Part shown: in pieces, positions 1 through 5,377 of the stretch
Numbering within the stretch: position 1 is the stretch's first letter
How the letters are laid out: the number at the start of each line of letters is the position of its first letter
NCBI GenBank assembly: GCA_029859085.1
Contig: JAOUDU010000226.1
Span: 1-5,498 of the forward strand
DNA length: 5,498 nt
DNA from: Gammaproteobacteria bacterium
Lineage (GTDB): Bacteria; Pseudomonadota; Gammaproteobacteria; Pseudomonadales; Halieaceae
Direction of reading: 5' to 3'
Notes under the pieces: model-generated
What the model was told of the DNA's origin: nothing
The model's database searches: none
What the model saw: only the letters and a program-made list of their open reading frames with translations
Position numbers and translations under genes: made by a program

Positions 1-364
1 CGTATCCGAATTGCAAATGTACGCTTGGTGCGGACGCAGTAGCCGTTTTGGCGGTGTTGTGTAAATTTATTCGGTTACTGACAAGCTGCGGAGCTATCCG
101 GTTGCTCATCGAGAAATTATCCCTGAGGCCATTAATGGCACAGACCGGTATGCCAATAACCGAGCAGAGCAATCGCATGGGGCGACCAGGGTGACGGAGC
201 GGAGTATGCGAAGGTTCAAATCCGTGCCGCAGGCCCAGCGGTTCGTGGCTGCACAAGCGTCTGCTCAGAATCAATTCGATCCTGGCAGGCACCTGGTCAG
301 TGCTCGGCACTATCGAAACACCAGGATCAGTGCGTTCGCTGAATGGAGCAGGGCGGTAGCCTGA
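1..364 (+). pseudogene. IS6-family transposase, C-terminal remnant with broken frame
   Basis: This is the end of a DDE transposase of the IS6 (IS26/IS240-like) family, which moves its insertion sequence by replicative co-integration. From 77 the frame reads 95 clean residues to a TGA at 362-364. It begins TDKLRSYPVAHRE, continues through DRYANNRAEQSH and MRRFKSVPQAQRF, and ends ISAFAEWSRAVA, all familiar from proteobacterial IS6 transposases. The second catalytic Asp (TDK, codon 80-82) and the Glu (RAEQSH, codon 167-169) are both present with 28 residues between them. Going upstream, the frame meets a TAA at 62-64, and bases 1-61 no longer give a convincing family match in any one frame, so the copy appears frameshifted or mutated. 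The left part lies outside the window, so the state of the whole element is unknown. Family assignment is firm; inactivation is inferred from the stop. Confidence 0.85.
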
Positions 365-398
365 CATCCCTGGCCTGGGTTTCCATGCAATCAATGAT

Positions 399-415
399 TT
401 AACTTGTCAGTACCC
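399..415 (+). repeat. 17-bp IS-end repeat, copy 1
   Basis: The sequence TTAACTTGTCAGTACCC occurs here and again, identically and in the same orientation, at 3081-3097; the flanking bases differ. A 17-bp exact match is not expected by chance in 5.5 kb. Its place just after the transposase remnant suggests it is the right terminal inverted repeat of the IS. Confidence 0.7.
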
Positions 416-448
416 TTCAGTCTTATGGGGCCTGGCGCGTCTTTGCAG

Positions 449-1054
449 TCACAAGTTTACGGCTTTCTGCAGGGCTGGCCTTTCCAGTAATCTGCCTAGG
501 TAAGCATTGACGATCGGAAATCGCGCGTCGAGAACGCCGACAGCCTGGGCGGCAAGCAGGGTGAAGCCCATCATGATGTCCGCTGCGCTGAAGTCGTCCG
601 CAAGCAGCCAGGGACCGGGGCCGAAATGCTTTTCCAGAAACTCAAGCCCGGAAGCGGCGCGATTCCTCGCATCCTCCACCAATTCAGGGTGGGCTGACGC
701 ATCATCCCGATACAAGGTTAGCCAAATGACGATCCCCAAAGGCGGAAATGCTGTGCTTTCGGCAAAGTGCAGCCACTGCAGATAGCTCGCACGGGTTGGT
801 GAACCCACCGCCGGAGCAAGTCGTCCTCCAGCATACTGCTCAAGTATGTATTCAGTAATTGCGCCTGATTCCCCAATAAGCTTGCCTGCGTCTTCAATGA
901 CAGGCAGCTTTCCAAGGGGTGTACTCTGGGCAAAGAAGGCAGTTGCGGTCCTTTTGAAATCCACCCTTTCGAGCTCGTACGGTAGGCCCAGTTCTTCGAG
1001 TAACCAGGCTATGCGAACTGCCCGTGTGCGTGGGGCAAACCAGAGTTTTATCAT
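449..1054 (-). CDS. Glutathione S-transferase family protein
   Basis: This is a soluble cytoplasmic GST of 201 aa, the usual length for bacterial GSTs (about 200-230). The family conjugates glutathione to electrophiles or reduces peroxides and disulfides; the substrate here is unknown. Residues 1-75 form the thioredoxin-like domain: MIKLWFAPRTRAVR at the active-site turn, WLLEELGLPYEL in helix 1, the cis-Pro loop GKLPV at 48-52, and the glutathione gamma-glutamyl-binding ESGAI at 62-66. Residues 85-201 form the helical domain, with the N-capping box FSAADI at 155-160. No Tyr or Cys sits in the active-site turn; Thr10 may take that role, but this is a guess. The start at 1054 is chosen because a GAGGTG ribosome site (1063-1068) lies 8 nt upstream. 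A 57-codon in-frame extension to 1225 is not GST-like. The gene points toward the IS remnant, is divergent from the hydrolase at 1644, and appears monocistronic. Confidence 0.93.
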   Translation of the reverse strand: MIKLWFAPRTRAVRIAWLLEELGLPYELERVDFKRTATAFFAQSTPLGKLPVIEDAGKLIGESGAITEYILEQYAGGRLAPAVGSPTRASYLQWLHFAESTAFPPLGIVIWLTLYRDDASAHPELVEDARNRAASGLEFLEKHFGPGPWLLADDFSAADIMMGFTLLAAQAVGVLDARFPIVNAYLGRLLERPALQKAVNL

Positions 1055-1062
1055 GGCGATTT

Positions 1063-1068
1063 CACCTC
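1063..1068 (-). promoter_or_regulatory. Ribosome binding site of the GST gene
   Basis: On the minus strand GAGGTG lies 8 nt before the ATG at 1054-1052. It is a strong Shine-Dalgarno match and settles the start in favour of MIKLW rather than the longer in-frame ATG at 1225, whose extra residues do not resemble a GST. Confidence 0.75.
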
Positions 1069-1090
1069 GTAGAATTAGTACTTGATGCTC

Positions 1091-1118
1091 ATTATCGTGC
1101 AACCAAATGGTACCGCAA
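1091..1118 (-). promoter_or_regulatory. Possible promoter of the GST gene
   Basis: On the minus strand GATAAT (1096-1091) matches the -10 consensus at 5 of 6 bases, with TTGCGG (1118-1113) 16 bp upstream as a poor -35 (3 of 6). Transcription would start roughly 30 nt before the start codon. The call rests on position and the -10 only. Confidence 0.25.
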
Positions 1119-1264
1119 CCCTGTCTGACCGAGATTGGTATAACCAGGGAATGAATCGCTACACGCGCCGCCGGTTCCCACCCGGCGAAAGAAACTCCAG
1201 CTGCCCCCGTCAGGCTCGACGCCATACCATGCGCTGCAAAGCCCTGCGCTTGATGAACTGGTGA

Positions 1265-1573
1265 CGGGTCGAAGAGACCGAAGGGTTGTCTGGGGGTTTC
1301 AGGCGGGAAAGGTGTCAGGCGGGGGAGGTGACGGCCTCAGGTATCGGCGAACAAGCATTTCCTGCATTGATGGCTGCCGCGAACAACGAACGAGAGAAAT
1401 ACCACTTCGGCATCCTTTTACAGTTGGAATCCGGGACCAAGGTGCGTCTGCGGCCGTTCCTGCAAACGCAGGGTATGGAATTTGTGGAGAGCCAAGGATT
1501 TGTAACAGGTTTCCAGGACCGAACTCCGAACCTGGGCCGAACTGCTAAGTTTCTGATTCGCCTGAAAAATTAG
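1265..1573 (+). other. Unrecognised coding-like stretch, possible gene remnant
   Basis: Between a TGA at 1262-1264 and a TAG at 1571-1573 this frame stays open for 102 codons. It has no ATG until codon 38 of the stretch and no convincing ribosome site; the earliest alternative start is a TTG at 1286. The predicted tail (for example YHFGILLQLESGTKVRLRPF followed by QTQGMEFVESQGF) has a mixed, protein-like composition, and codon third positions are often G or C, as in the neighbouring hydrolase. I recognise no family. It could be the 3' end of a lost gene, a small hypothetical gene, or chance in GC-rich DNA. It ends 25 bp before the -10 box of the hydrolase promoter. Confidence 0.25.
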
Positions 1574-1592
1574 TAATTCGCCAACTATACAT

Positions 1593-1611
1593 CGGGCTAT
1601 AATCCAGCCCG
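1593..1611 (+). promoter_or_regulatory. Hydrolase promoter -10 box within an inverted repeat
   Basis: TATAAT at 1598-1603 is a perfect -10 hexamer 40 bp before the chosen ATG of the serine hydrolase. No good -35 is visible; the best, TTCGCC at 1577-1582, is 3 of 6 with a short 15-bp spacer. The -10 overlaps an inverted repeat, CGGGCT (1593-1598) and AGCCCG (1606-1611), with a 7-base loop. The weak -35 plus a dyad on the -10 fits a regulator-dependent or repressor-bound promoter, but this is inference and no regulator gene is in the window. Confidence 0.45.
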
Positions 1612-1626
1612 GTATGAATGGATAGC

Positions 1627-1633
1627 AGGTGAG
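1627..1633 (+). promoter_or_regulatory. Ribosome binding site deciding the hydrolase start
   Basis: AGGTGAG lies 10 nt before the ATG at 1644-1646. It overlaps an alternative in-frame GTG start at 1629, which itself has only a weak GGA upstream, so the ATG at 1644 is preferred. Confidence 0.55.
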
Positions 1634-1643
1634 TCTGGGTACG

Positions 1644-2927
1644 ATGGATGGTTTTCAAGTGAAGGGCGATGTAGCGCACGGTTTTGAGTCGGTTAAACAG
1701 CTTTTTACGCAACAAATGCGCACTCTGGCAGAGGATAACGCCCAGCTATGTGTCTACCACCGTGGAAAGAAAGTGGTGGACCTGTGGGCATCTGCCACCG
1801 GTGATGAGACCTTCGCGGCGGATTCCCTGGTCAATATTTTCAGCAGTGGCAAGAGCCTGGAGGCCATTGCCGTCGGCACTCTTGTCAGCCGCGGTCTTCT
1901 TGAGTACGACGCAAGGATTACGCAATACTGGCCCGAGTTTGGAGCCAAGGGCAAGGATGGGGTAACGGTTGCCGACCTGATGCGGCACGAGGCCGGCCTT
2001 GCCAATTTCGATACCCCCCTCGATGCTGAGGACCTGTTTACTGACAACATCAAGAACAACGCCGTTGGCCAGGTGATAGAGCAACACGAACTGAGCTACA
2101 AGGCAGGTCGTAAGCGCGAGTACCACGCCATCACACGTGGCTGGATCGTCAATGAGCTGTTTCGTCGCGTTGATCCAGGCGGTCGTACCATAGGCGAGTT
2201 TCTGCGGCAGGAAATCAGTGGCCCACTGGGCGCGGATGTTTTCGTGGGTGTACAGGAAAAGGAGCGGCAGCGCATGTTCCCGGTAAAGCCGCTGGGCTTT
2301 GGCTACCAGATTTGGCAGAGCCTGTTGCCGCGCTTCCTGGGCAGGCGAGTGTTGCACAACGTTTTCCAGTTGGTTGCCCGTATTGGCAAGATGATTCCCG
2401 CCTTTATCACGGGTGGGCGCAATTCGAGGCCGCCACCGGCTTTCAGCGAGATGACCGGCCTGGACTATTTCAATGCCCACGATTTTGGCAAGGGAGAAAC
2501 GTCCTCCGCCAATGCCACCTGCTCCGCTCGCGGCCTGGCAATGGTCGGCGCTATCATGTCTGCCGGTGGTAGTCTGGACGGCAGGGAGTTTCTCTCCGAG
2601 AGCGCCTGGCGGGCTCTGCACGCGAAACCCATAGAGTCCATGATGGGAGCAGTCATGCCCACTCGCTTCACCCAGGGCGGGGTGGACTGCTTCCGGCCCT
2701 GTGCGCCCGGAAGTCCCATTTTCGAGCGGGCTTTTAACCAGGGCCGCGAAGGCTTTTATGGCTGGATGGGTTTTGGCGGGTCCATCTTTCAGTGGCACCC
2801 GGGCAAGGATATCAGCTTCGCTTTTGTGCCCACGTCCTTGCACTACCTGGATTTTCTGAACGAACGGGGCAAATGCTACCAGGCGGAAGTTCTGCGCTGC
2901 GTAGGGAACTTAAGCGCCGCCGTTTGA
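1644..2927 (+). CDS. Serine hydrolase, beta-lactamase/esterase VIII family (PF00144)
   Basis: The product is a 427-aa serine hydrolase with the class C beta-lactamase/penicillin-binding-protein fold. Relatives include family VIII esterases, EstB-like enzymes and eukaryotic LACTB-like proteins; they cleave esters, amides or peptides, and the substrate here is unknown. The nucleophile motif SxxK is S67-S-G-K70, in the context VNIFSSGKSLEAIAV. YHAIT at 160-164 supplies the catalytic Tyr. SSANATCSARGLA at 287-299 matches the conserved SANG-type segment, and GWMGFGG at 373-379 is the third active-site motif. In relatives that motif usually reads GH(T/S)GxGG; here the His is Trp374 and the next residue Met. 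There is no signal peptide, so the protein is probably cytoplasmic, not a periplasmic antibiotic-resistance enzyme. A GTG at 1629 would add five residues. The gene stands alone on the plus strand, between the divergent GST and the convergent antiporter. Family is certain, substrate is not. Confidence 0.92.
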   Translation: MDGFQVKGDVAHGFESVKQLFTQQMRTLAEDNAQLCVYHRGKKVVDLWASATGDETFAADSLVNIFSSGKSLEAIAVGTLVSRGLLEYDARITQYWPEFGAKGKDGVTVADLMRHEAGLANFDTPLDAEDLFTDNIKNNAVGQVIEQHELSYKAGRKREYHAITRGWIVNELFRRVDPGGRTIGEFLRQEISGPLGADVFVGVQEKERQRMFPVKPLGFGYQIWQSLLPRFLGRRVLHNVFQLVARIGKMIPAFITGGRNSRPPPAFSEMTGLDYFNAHDFGKGETSSANATCSARGLAMVGAIMSAGGSLDGREFLSESAWRALHAKPIESMMGAVMPTRFTQGGVDCFRPCAPGSPIFERAFNQGREGFYGWMGFGGSIFQWHPGKDISFAFVPTSLHYLDFLNERGKCYQAEVLRCVGNLSAAV

Positions 2928-2963
2928 ATCAAGGACGCTACTGACTAGTTAACTCAAGGCCCT

Positions 2964-3007
2964 GGGCTGGCGCTACACAAGTTCAGCCCGCTCGTCCGAA
3001 AACGAGT
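2964..3007 (+). terminator. Possible weak terminator region after the hydrolase
   Basis: Two small hairpins follow the hydrolase stop: GGGCTG/CAGCCC (2964-2969 with 2984-2989, 14-base loop) and CTCGT/ACGAG (2991-2995 with 3002-3006, loop CCGAAA). The second is followed by TAATTT. Stems are short and the T tract is poor, so this is a weak candidate. Confidence 0.3.
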
Positions 3008-3080
3008 AATTTGGCATCACATTGAGGCTTATCCGTTGGGGTTTGGGGCATGCGATAGCCATTTTACGAGCAAAAATAAG

Positions 3081-3097
3081 TTAACTTGTCAGTACCC
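3081..3097 (+). repeat. 17-bp IS-end repeat, copy 2 (solo)
   Basis: This is an exact, same-orientation copy of the sequence at 399-415. No transposase coding sequence is recognisable upstream of it, so it stands alone. Together with copy 1 it brackets the GST and hydrolase genes. Confidence 0.7.
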
Positions 3098-3309
3098 GAA
3101 GGAGGCCGCGGGGGAGGAGGGATCATCAGATGCGGCCGTCCGCCAAATGCAATATCTGACGGCAGCGTGTTGGCCCCCCCACTCCAGACTGCGAGTTGTC
3201 ACCCATACTCATGGCATGGTCGGGAAGTGTAAGTAGTCTTGTCGTGAAATCAGTGGCAGCCTTTGTCTGGACTGCCCACAGATACTTCTTGGATGGAAAG
3301 TGGCCAGAT

Positions 3310-3332
3310 AATTGGACTAACGTCGTCCAATT
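3310..3332. terminator. Hairpin terminator between convergent genes
   Basis: A perfect 8-bp inverted repeat, AATTGGAC (3310-3317) and GTCCAATT (3325-3332), has the 7-base loop TAACGTC. It starts two bases beyond the antiporter stop codon (3335-3337, read on the minus strand). On the plus strand it runs into TTTTCT, on the minus strand into AATTATCT, so it could end transcripts from both sides, better in the plus direction. The stem is only moderately GC-rich. Confidence 0.5.
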
Positions 3333-3334
3333 TT

Positions 3335-4435
3335 CTACAGCGGAGTCTGTGCCCGGCTTTTCAATTTTAATTGATGATAACGATACGCCGATAGAATCAG
3401 AGCAATCGCAGTCAATGGCATCACCACCAACATCACCATGCTGAAATCGTTCATCGCATCGTGTTGAGTAGCAGCCATAATCAAGTAAGCTGTGTAGGCG
3501 ACGTAATAAAATAAGAACAGTGCCCCATTCCACCGACTGATCACATAACCGGAAAAGAATATCGGTAAGCACATCAGTGCAACACCGATCATGACCGGAA
3601 TATCGAAACTAATCGCCACGGCTGGAACTGCAATGCCGCTGGGGGCAACGATGCTGGAAAGCCCCAATACAGATAAAAGGTTAAAGATATTACTGCCGAC
3701 GATATTTCCAACTGCTATATCGCGCTCACCACGAATGGCTGCAATCACAGAAGTGGCCAGTTCGGGCAAGGACGTGCCTGCCGCCACTATGGTTAAACCG
3801 ATAATTAATTCGCTCACGCCGAAATATTGGGCAATAGTGATCGCACTCCCAACCAACCATTGCGAGCCCAAAACCAACAAAAACAATCCGCCAAAAATCG
3901 ACGCTCCATCGCGTAAGTAATGTATGGAGCCATCAGTATCTTTGTCAGCATATTCCGCTGCATACTCGGCTCGCACATCGGCGTCGGTTTCCCTGCGGCT
4001 CTGGAAAATCAGGAAAACCGTATAGATTAAAATACCCGCAAATAAAACTGCACCTTCCGACCTGCCAACATTTCCATCCAGTCCAAAAAGCAGCACTAAC
4101 AGGGACGCGACGATCATTAAGGGCACATCCAGACGCACCAGTTGTTGATTGACGATCAATGGTGTTACCAGAGCGGAGATGCCCAAAATCAGCAGTATGT
4201 TAAAGATATTGCTGCCGACGACATTGCCCAGGGCAAGATCTGCCTGACCCGCAAAGGCTGCACCAATACTTACGGCCATCTCCGGTGCGCTGGTGCCGAA
4301 AGCAACGATTGTCAGGCCGATAACCAAGGGTGAAACGCCAAATGAAGCCGCTAAGCTAGCGGCACCTTTCACTAACAAATTAGCGCCAGCCACCAGCAAG
4401 ACCAAACCCAGAGCTAAAAAGCCAATTGTTTCCAT
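3335..4435 (-). CDS. Calcium/sodium antiporter (CaCA family, YrbG-type)
   Basis: This inner-membrane protein of 366 aa belongs to the Ca2+/cation antiporter superfamily, whose members exchange Ca2+ for Na+ (or H+). Both diagnostic alpha repeats are intact. Repeat 1 covers about 40-80 with GTSAPE (Glu52) and GNVVGSN (71-76). Repeat 2 covers about 213-253 with GTSLPE (Glu225) and GNIVGSN (244-249). The two Glu and the paired Asn residues are the expected ion ligands. About ten to eleven membrane segments are visible in two halves, joined by a charged acidic loop at about 147-176. E. coli YrbG is about 325 aa; the extra length here lies in this loop and in a final hydrophobic segment (about 331-350) with a basic tail. 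The start at 4435 has AGGTG 9 nt upstream. It lies 79 bp downstream of the YqhA-family gene on the same strand and is probably co-transcribed with it. Exact ion specificity is not shown by sequence. Confidence 0.94.
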   Translation of the reverse strand: METIGFLALGLVLLVAGANLLVKGAASLAASFGVSPLVIGLTIVAFGTSAPEMAVSIGAAFAGQADLALGNVVGSNIFNILLILGISALVTPLIVNQQLVRLDVPLMIVASLLVLLFGLDGNVGRSEGAVLFAGILIYTVFLIFQSRRETDADVRAEYAAEYADKDTDGSIHYLRDGASIFGGLFLLVLGSQWLVGSAITIAQYFGVSELIIGLTIVAAGTSLPELATSVIAAIRGERDIAVGNIVGSNIFNLLSVLGLSSIVAPSGIAVPAVAISFDIPVMIGVALMCLPIFFSGYVISRWNGALFLFYYVAYTAYLIMAATQHDAMNDFSMVMLVVMPLTAIALILSAYRYHQLKLKSRAQTPL

Positions 4436-4444
4436 TTATCAGGA

Positions 4445-4449
4445 CACCT
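4445..4449 (-). promoter_or_regulatory. Ribosome binding site of the antiporter gene
   Basis: AGGTG on the minus strand lies 9 nt before the ATG at 4435-4433. The site supports METIGF as the N-terminus, which leads directly into the first membrane segment as in other family members. Confidence 0.6.
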
Positions 4450-4514
4450 AAAGAAGAATGTAAGAATAATTTTGCAAGCAGTGGTCTCGCCCTGCTCCAG
4501 CCGAAGTGACGCGA

Positions 4515-5090
4515 TCAATGGTCCGCAGATCGGTGTGTCGCATCCTTGGCCCACTTCAGGGTTTTGGACATCAGGAAATCCGTCCAGGCGATACCGATAG
4601 CAGAGAGGATAAACACCGTATGAATAATTGTCTGCCACATAACGCCTGCCTCAGTATAGTCGGAATCGTCAGCCCCGAGCATATTGATCGCAATAAATGT
4701 CTTTAGAAGGTGTATCGAACTGATCCCGATAATCGCCATCGCCAGCTTTACCTTGAGCACAGTGGCGTTTACATGGCTGAGCCACTCCGGCTGATCCGGG
4801 TGCCCCTGTAAGCGAAGCCTGGACACAAAGGTCTCGTAACCGCCCACGATCACCATCACCAGCAGGTTGGAGATCATCACTACGTCGATAAGGCCCAGCA
4901 CAGCCAGCATGATCAACTGTTCACTCAGGGAAGTGGCGCCGCCGATAAGGTGCATCAGCTCCTTCATAAACAGGACGACATATACGCCCTGCGCCACAAT
5001 CAGCCCAAGGTACAGGGGTAGTTGCAGCCAGCGTGAGCTGAAGATGAGTTTGGATAGTGGTGACATCATGGGGGGCGTTGCATTGGTCAT
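4515..5090 (-). CDS. yqhA: YqhA/UPF0114 family inner-membrane protein (TIGR00645)
   Basis: The product is a 191-aa integral membrane protein of the UPF0114 family, like E. coli YqhA (about 164 aa); its biochemical function is not established. Family hallmarks are SSRWL at 18-22, [14 protein letters not shown] at 77-90 and ISSIHLLK at 123-130. Four membrane segments are visible at about 24-43, 58-83, 114-137 and 151-171. The greater length comes from a short polar N-terminal extension and a charged C-terminal tail after residue 171. The start at 5090 has only a weak GGAA upstream; the Met8/Met9 codons lack any ribosome site, so the longer form is kept. It is the promoter-proximal gene of a likely two-gene unit with the antiporter. 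Pairing with an ion exchanger suggests a role in envelope ion balance, which is inference only. Confidence 0.93.
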   Translation of the reverse strand: MTNATPPMMSPLSKLIFSSRWLQLPLYLGLIVAQGVYVVLFMKELMHLIGGATSLSEQLIMLAVLGLIDVVMISNLLVMVIVGGYETFVSRLRLQGHPDQPEWLSHVNATVLKVKLAMAIIGISSIHLLKTFIAINMLGADDSDYTEAGVMWQTIIHTVFILSAIGIAWTDFLMSKTLKWAKDATHRSADH

Positions 5091-5165
5091 GGATTATTCC
5101 AGATTGAATTTGATCGGTACCATCTCACTATGCTGATGAATTGGAAATTCGCCATGCACTGGCAG

Positions 5166-5195
5166 ATTCTACCTAAAAGAGAATACAAGTGTAAT
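5166..5195 (-). promoter_or_regulatory. Possible promoter for yqhA and the antiporter
   Basis: On the minus strand TAGAAT (5171-5166) is a 5-of-6 match to -10, with ATTACA (5195-5190) 18 bp upstream as a 4-of-6 -35. It lies about 75 bp before the yqhA start in an AT-rich intergenic region. Other AT-rich arrangements nearby are possible, so this is tentative. Confidence 0.3.
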
Positions 5196-5226
5196 CGAAC
5201 TATTCGATACTATTATCAGTAATTAT

Positions 5227-5251
5227 CGAGGTGACAGTAATCATCGCCTCG
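5227..5251. terminator. Hairpin in the yqhA upstream region
   Basis: CGAGGTGA (5227-5234) pairs with TCGCCTCG (5244-5251) over 8 bp with one G-T pair and a 9-base loop. Reading leftwards it is followed by ATAATTACT, so it could end transcription arriving from the barrel remnant at the right edge. It lies about 125 bp past that stop. It could equally be an operator-like dyad. Confidence 0.3.
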
Positions 5252-5377
5252 CACAACCATCGTTCGGATTTGACAAGCATCAGCTGGTGTAAATGCGGAT
5301 AGTGATACAGGCGTCTATCGACTCCTCATCATATAGGGGGACACCGGCATTTATTACACTGATTTTGCGAAGATCTT

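Larger units (their letters stand above)
1..415 (+). mobile_element. Right end of an IS6-family insertion sequence
   Basis: The transposase remnant is followed, 34 bp after its stop, by a 17-bp sequence (399-415) that recurs exactly at 3081-3097. IS6 elements normally end a few tens of bases after the transposase stop, so I take 415 as the likely right tip; read inward the tip would be GGGTACTGACAAGTTAA. The left end is outside the window, so the inverted partner and any 8-bp target duplication cannot be checked. The boundary is inference from the repeat and the spacing. Confidence 0.6.
2928..3309. other. Non-coding stretch between convergent genes
   Basis: I find no supported gene here. It contains the weak hairpins at 2964-3007, the second 17-bp IS-end repeat (3081-3097), a purine-rich run near 3099-3120, and a run of seven C at 3174-3180. 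Short open frames occur on both strands between about 3126 and 3300, but none has a ribosome site or a family match. It may be scar DNA left by IS activity. Confidence 0.5.

Noticed and set aside
73..87. A sequence resembling the inward-read 17-bp IS end (13 of 15 bases).
   Set aside because: It lies inside the conserved VTDKLRS codons of the transposase, so the likeness is explained by coding constraint and is probably coincidental.
1055..1225. A 57-codon N-terminal extension of the GST frame.
   Set aside because: GSTs of this type begin directly with the first beta strand (MIKLW). A strong GAGGTG site precedes that ATG, and the extension has no GST-like sequence or signal peptide.
1082..1264. 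A 60-codon plus-strand frame between the GST and the unrecognised stretch.
   Set aside because: It has no ribosome site, has an unlikely Arg-rich composition, and overlaps the GST promoter region; nothing supports it beyond length.
1746..2843. A long minus-strand open frame (365 codons) opposite the serine hydrolase.
   Set aside because: It is fully antisense to a gene with intact catalytic motifs; its translation resembles no family, lacks domain structure, and is the expected result of GC-rich codon usage on the other strand.
1644..2927. Reading the serine hydrolase as an antibiotic-resistance beta-lactamase.
   Set aside because: There is no signal peptide, and the motifs fit the esterase/LACTB-like side of PF00144 better than true class C enzymes with a YxN and KTG pair.
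3099..3180. Purine-rich run followed by a C7 tract, considered as a phase-variable tract or structured RNA.
   Set aside because: It lies in no reading frame that I can support, and the G-rich and C-rich parts pair only imperfectly.
3126..3572. A 148-codon minus-strand frame overlapping the 3' end of the antiporter.
   Set aside because: It lies in another frame of the antiporter over its right half, has no ribosome site or recognisable domain, and runs through the terminator-like hairpin.
4458..4500. A possible terminator between yqhA and the antiporter (AGCAG/CTGCT on the minus strand).
   Set aside because: The stem is only 5 bp with a 10-base loop and no real T run, so it does not argue against co-transcription.
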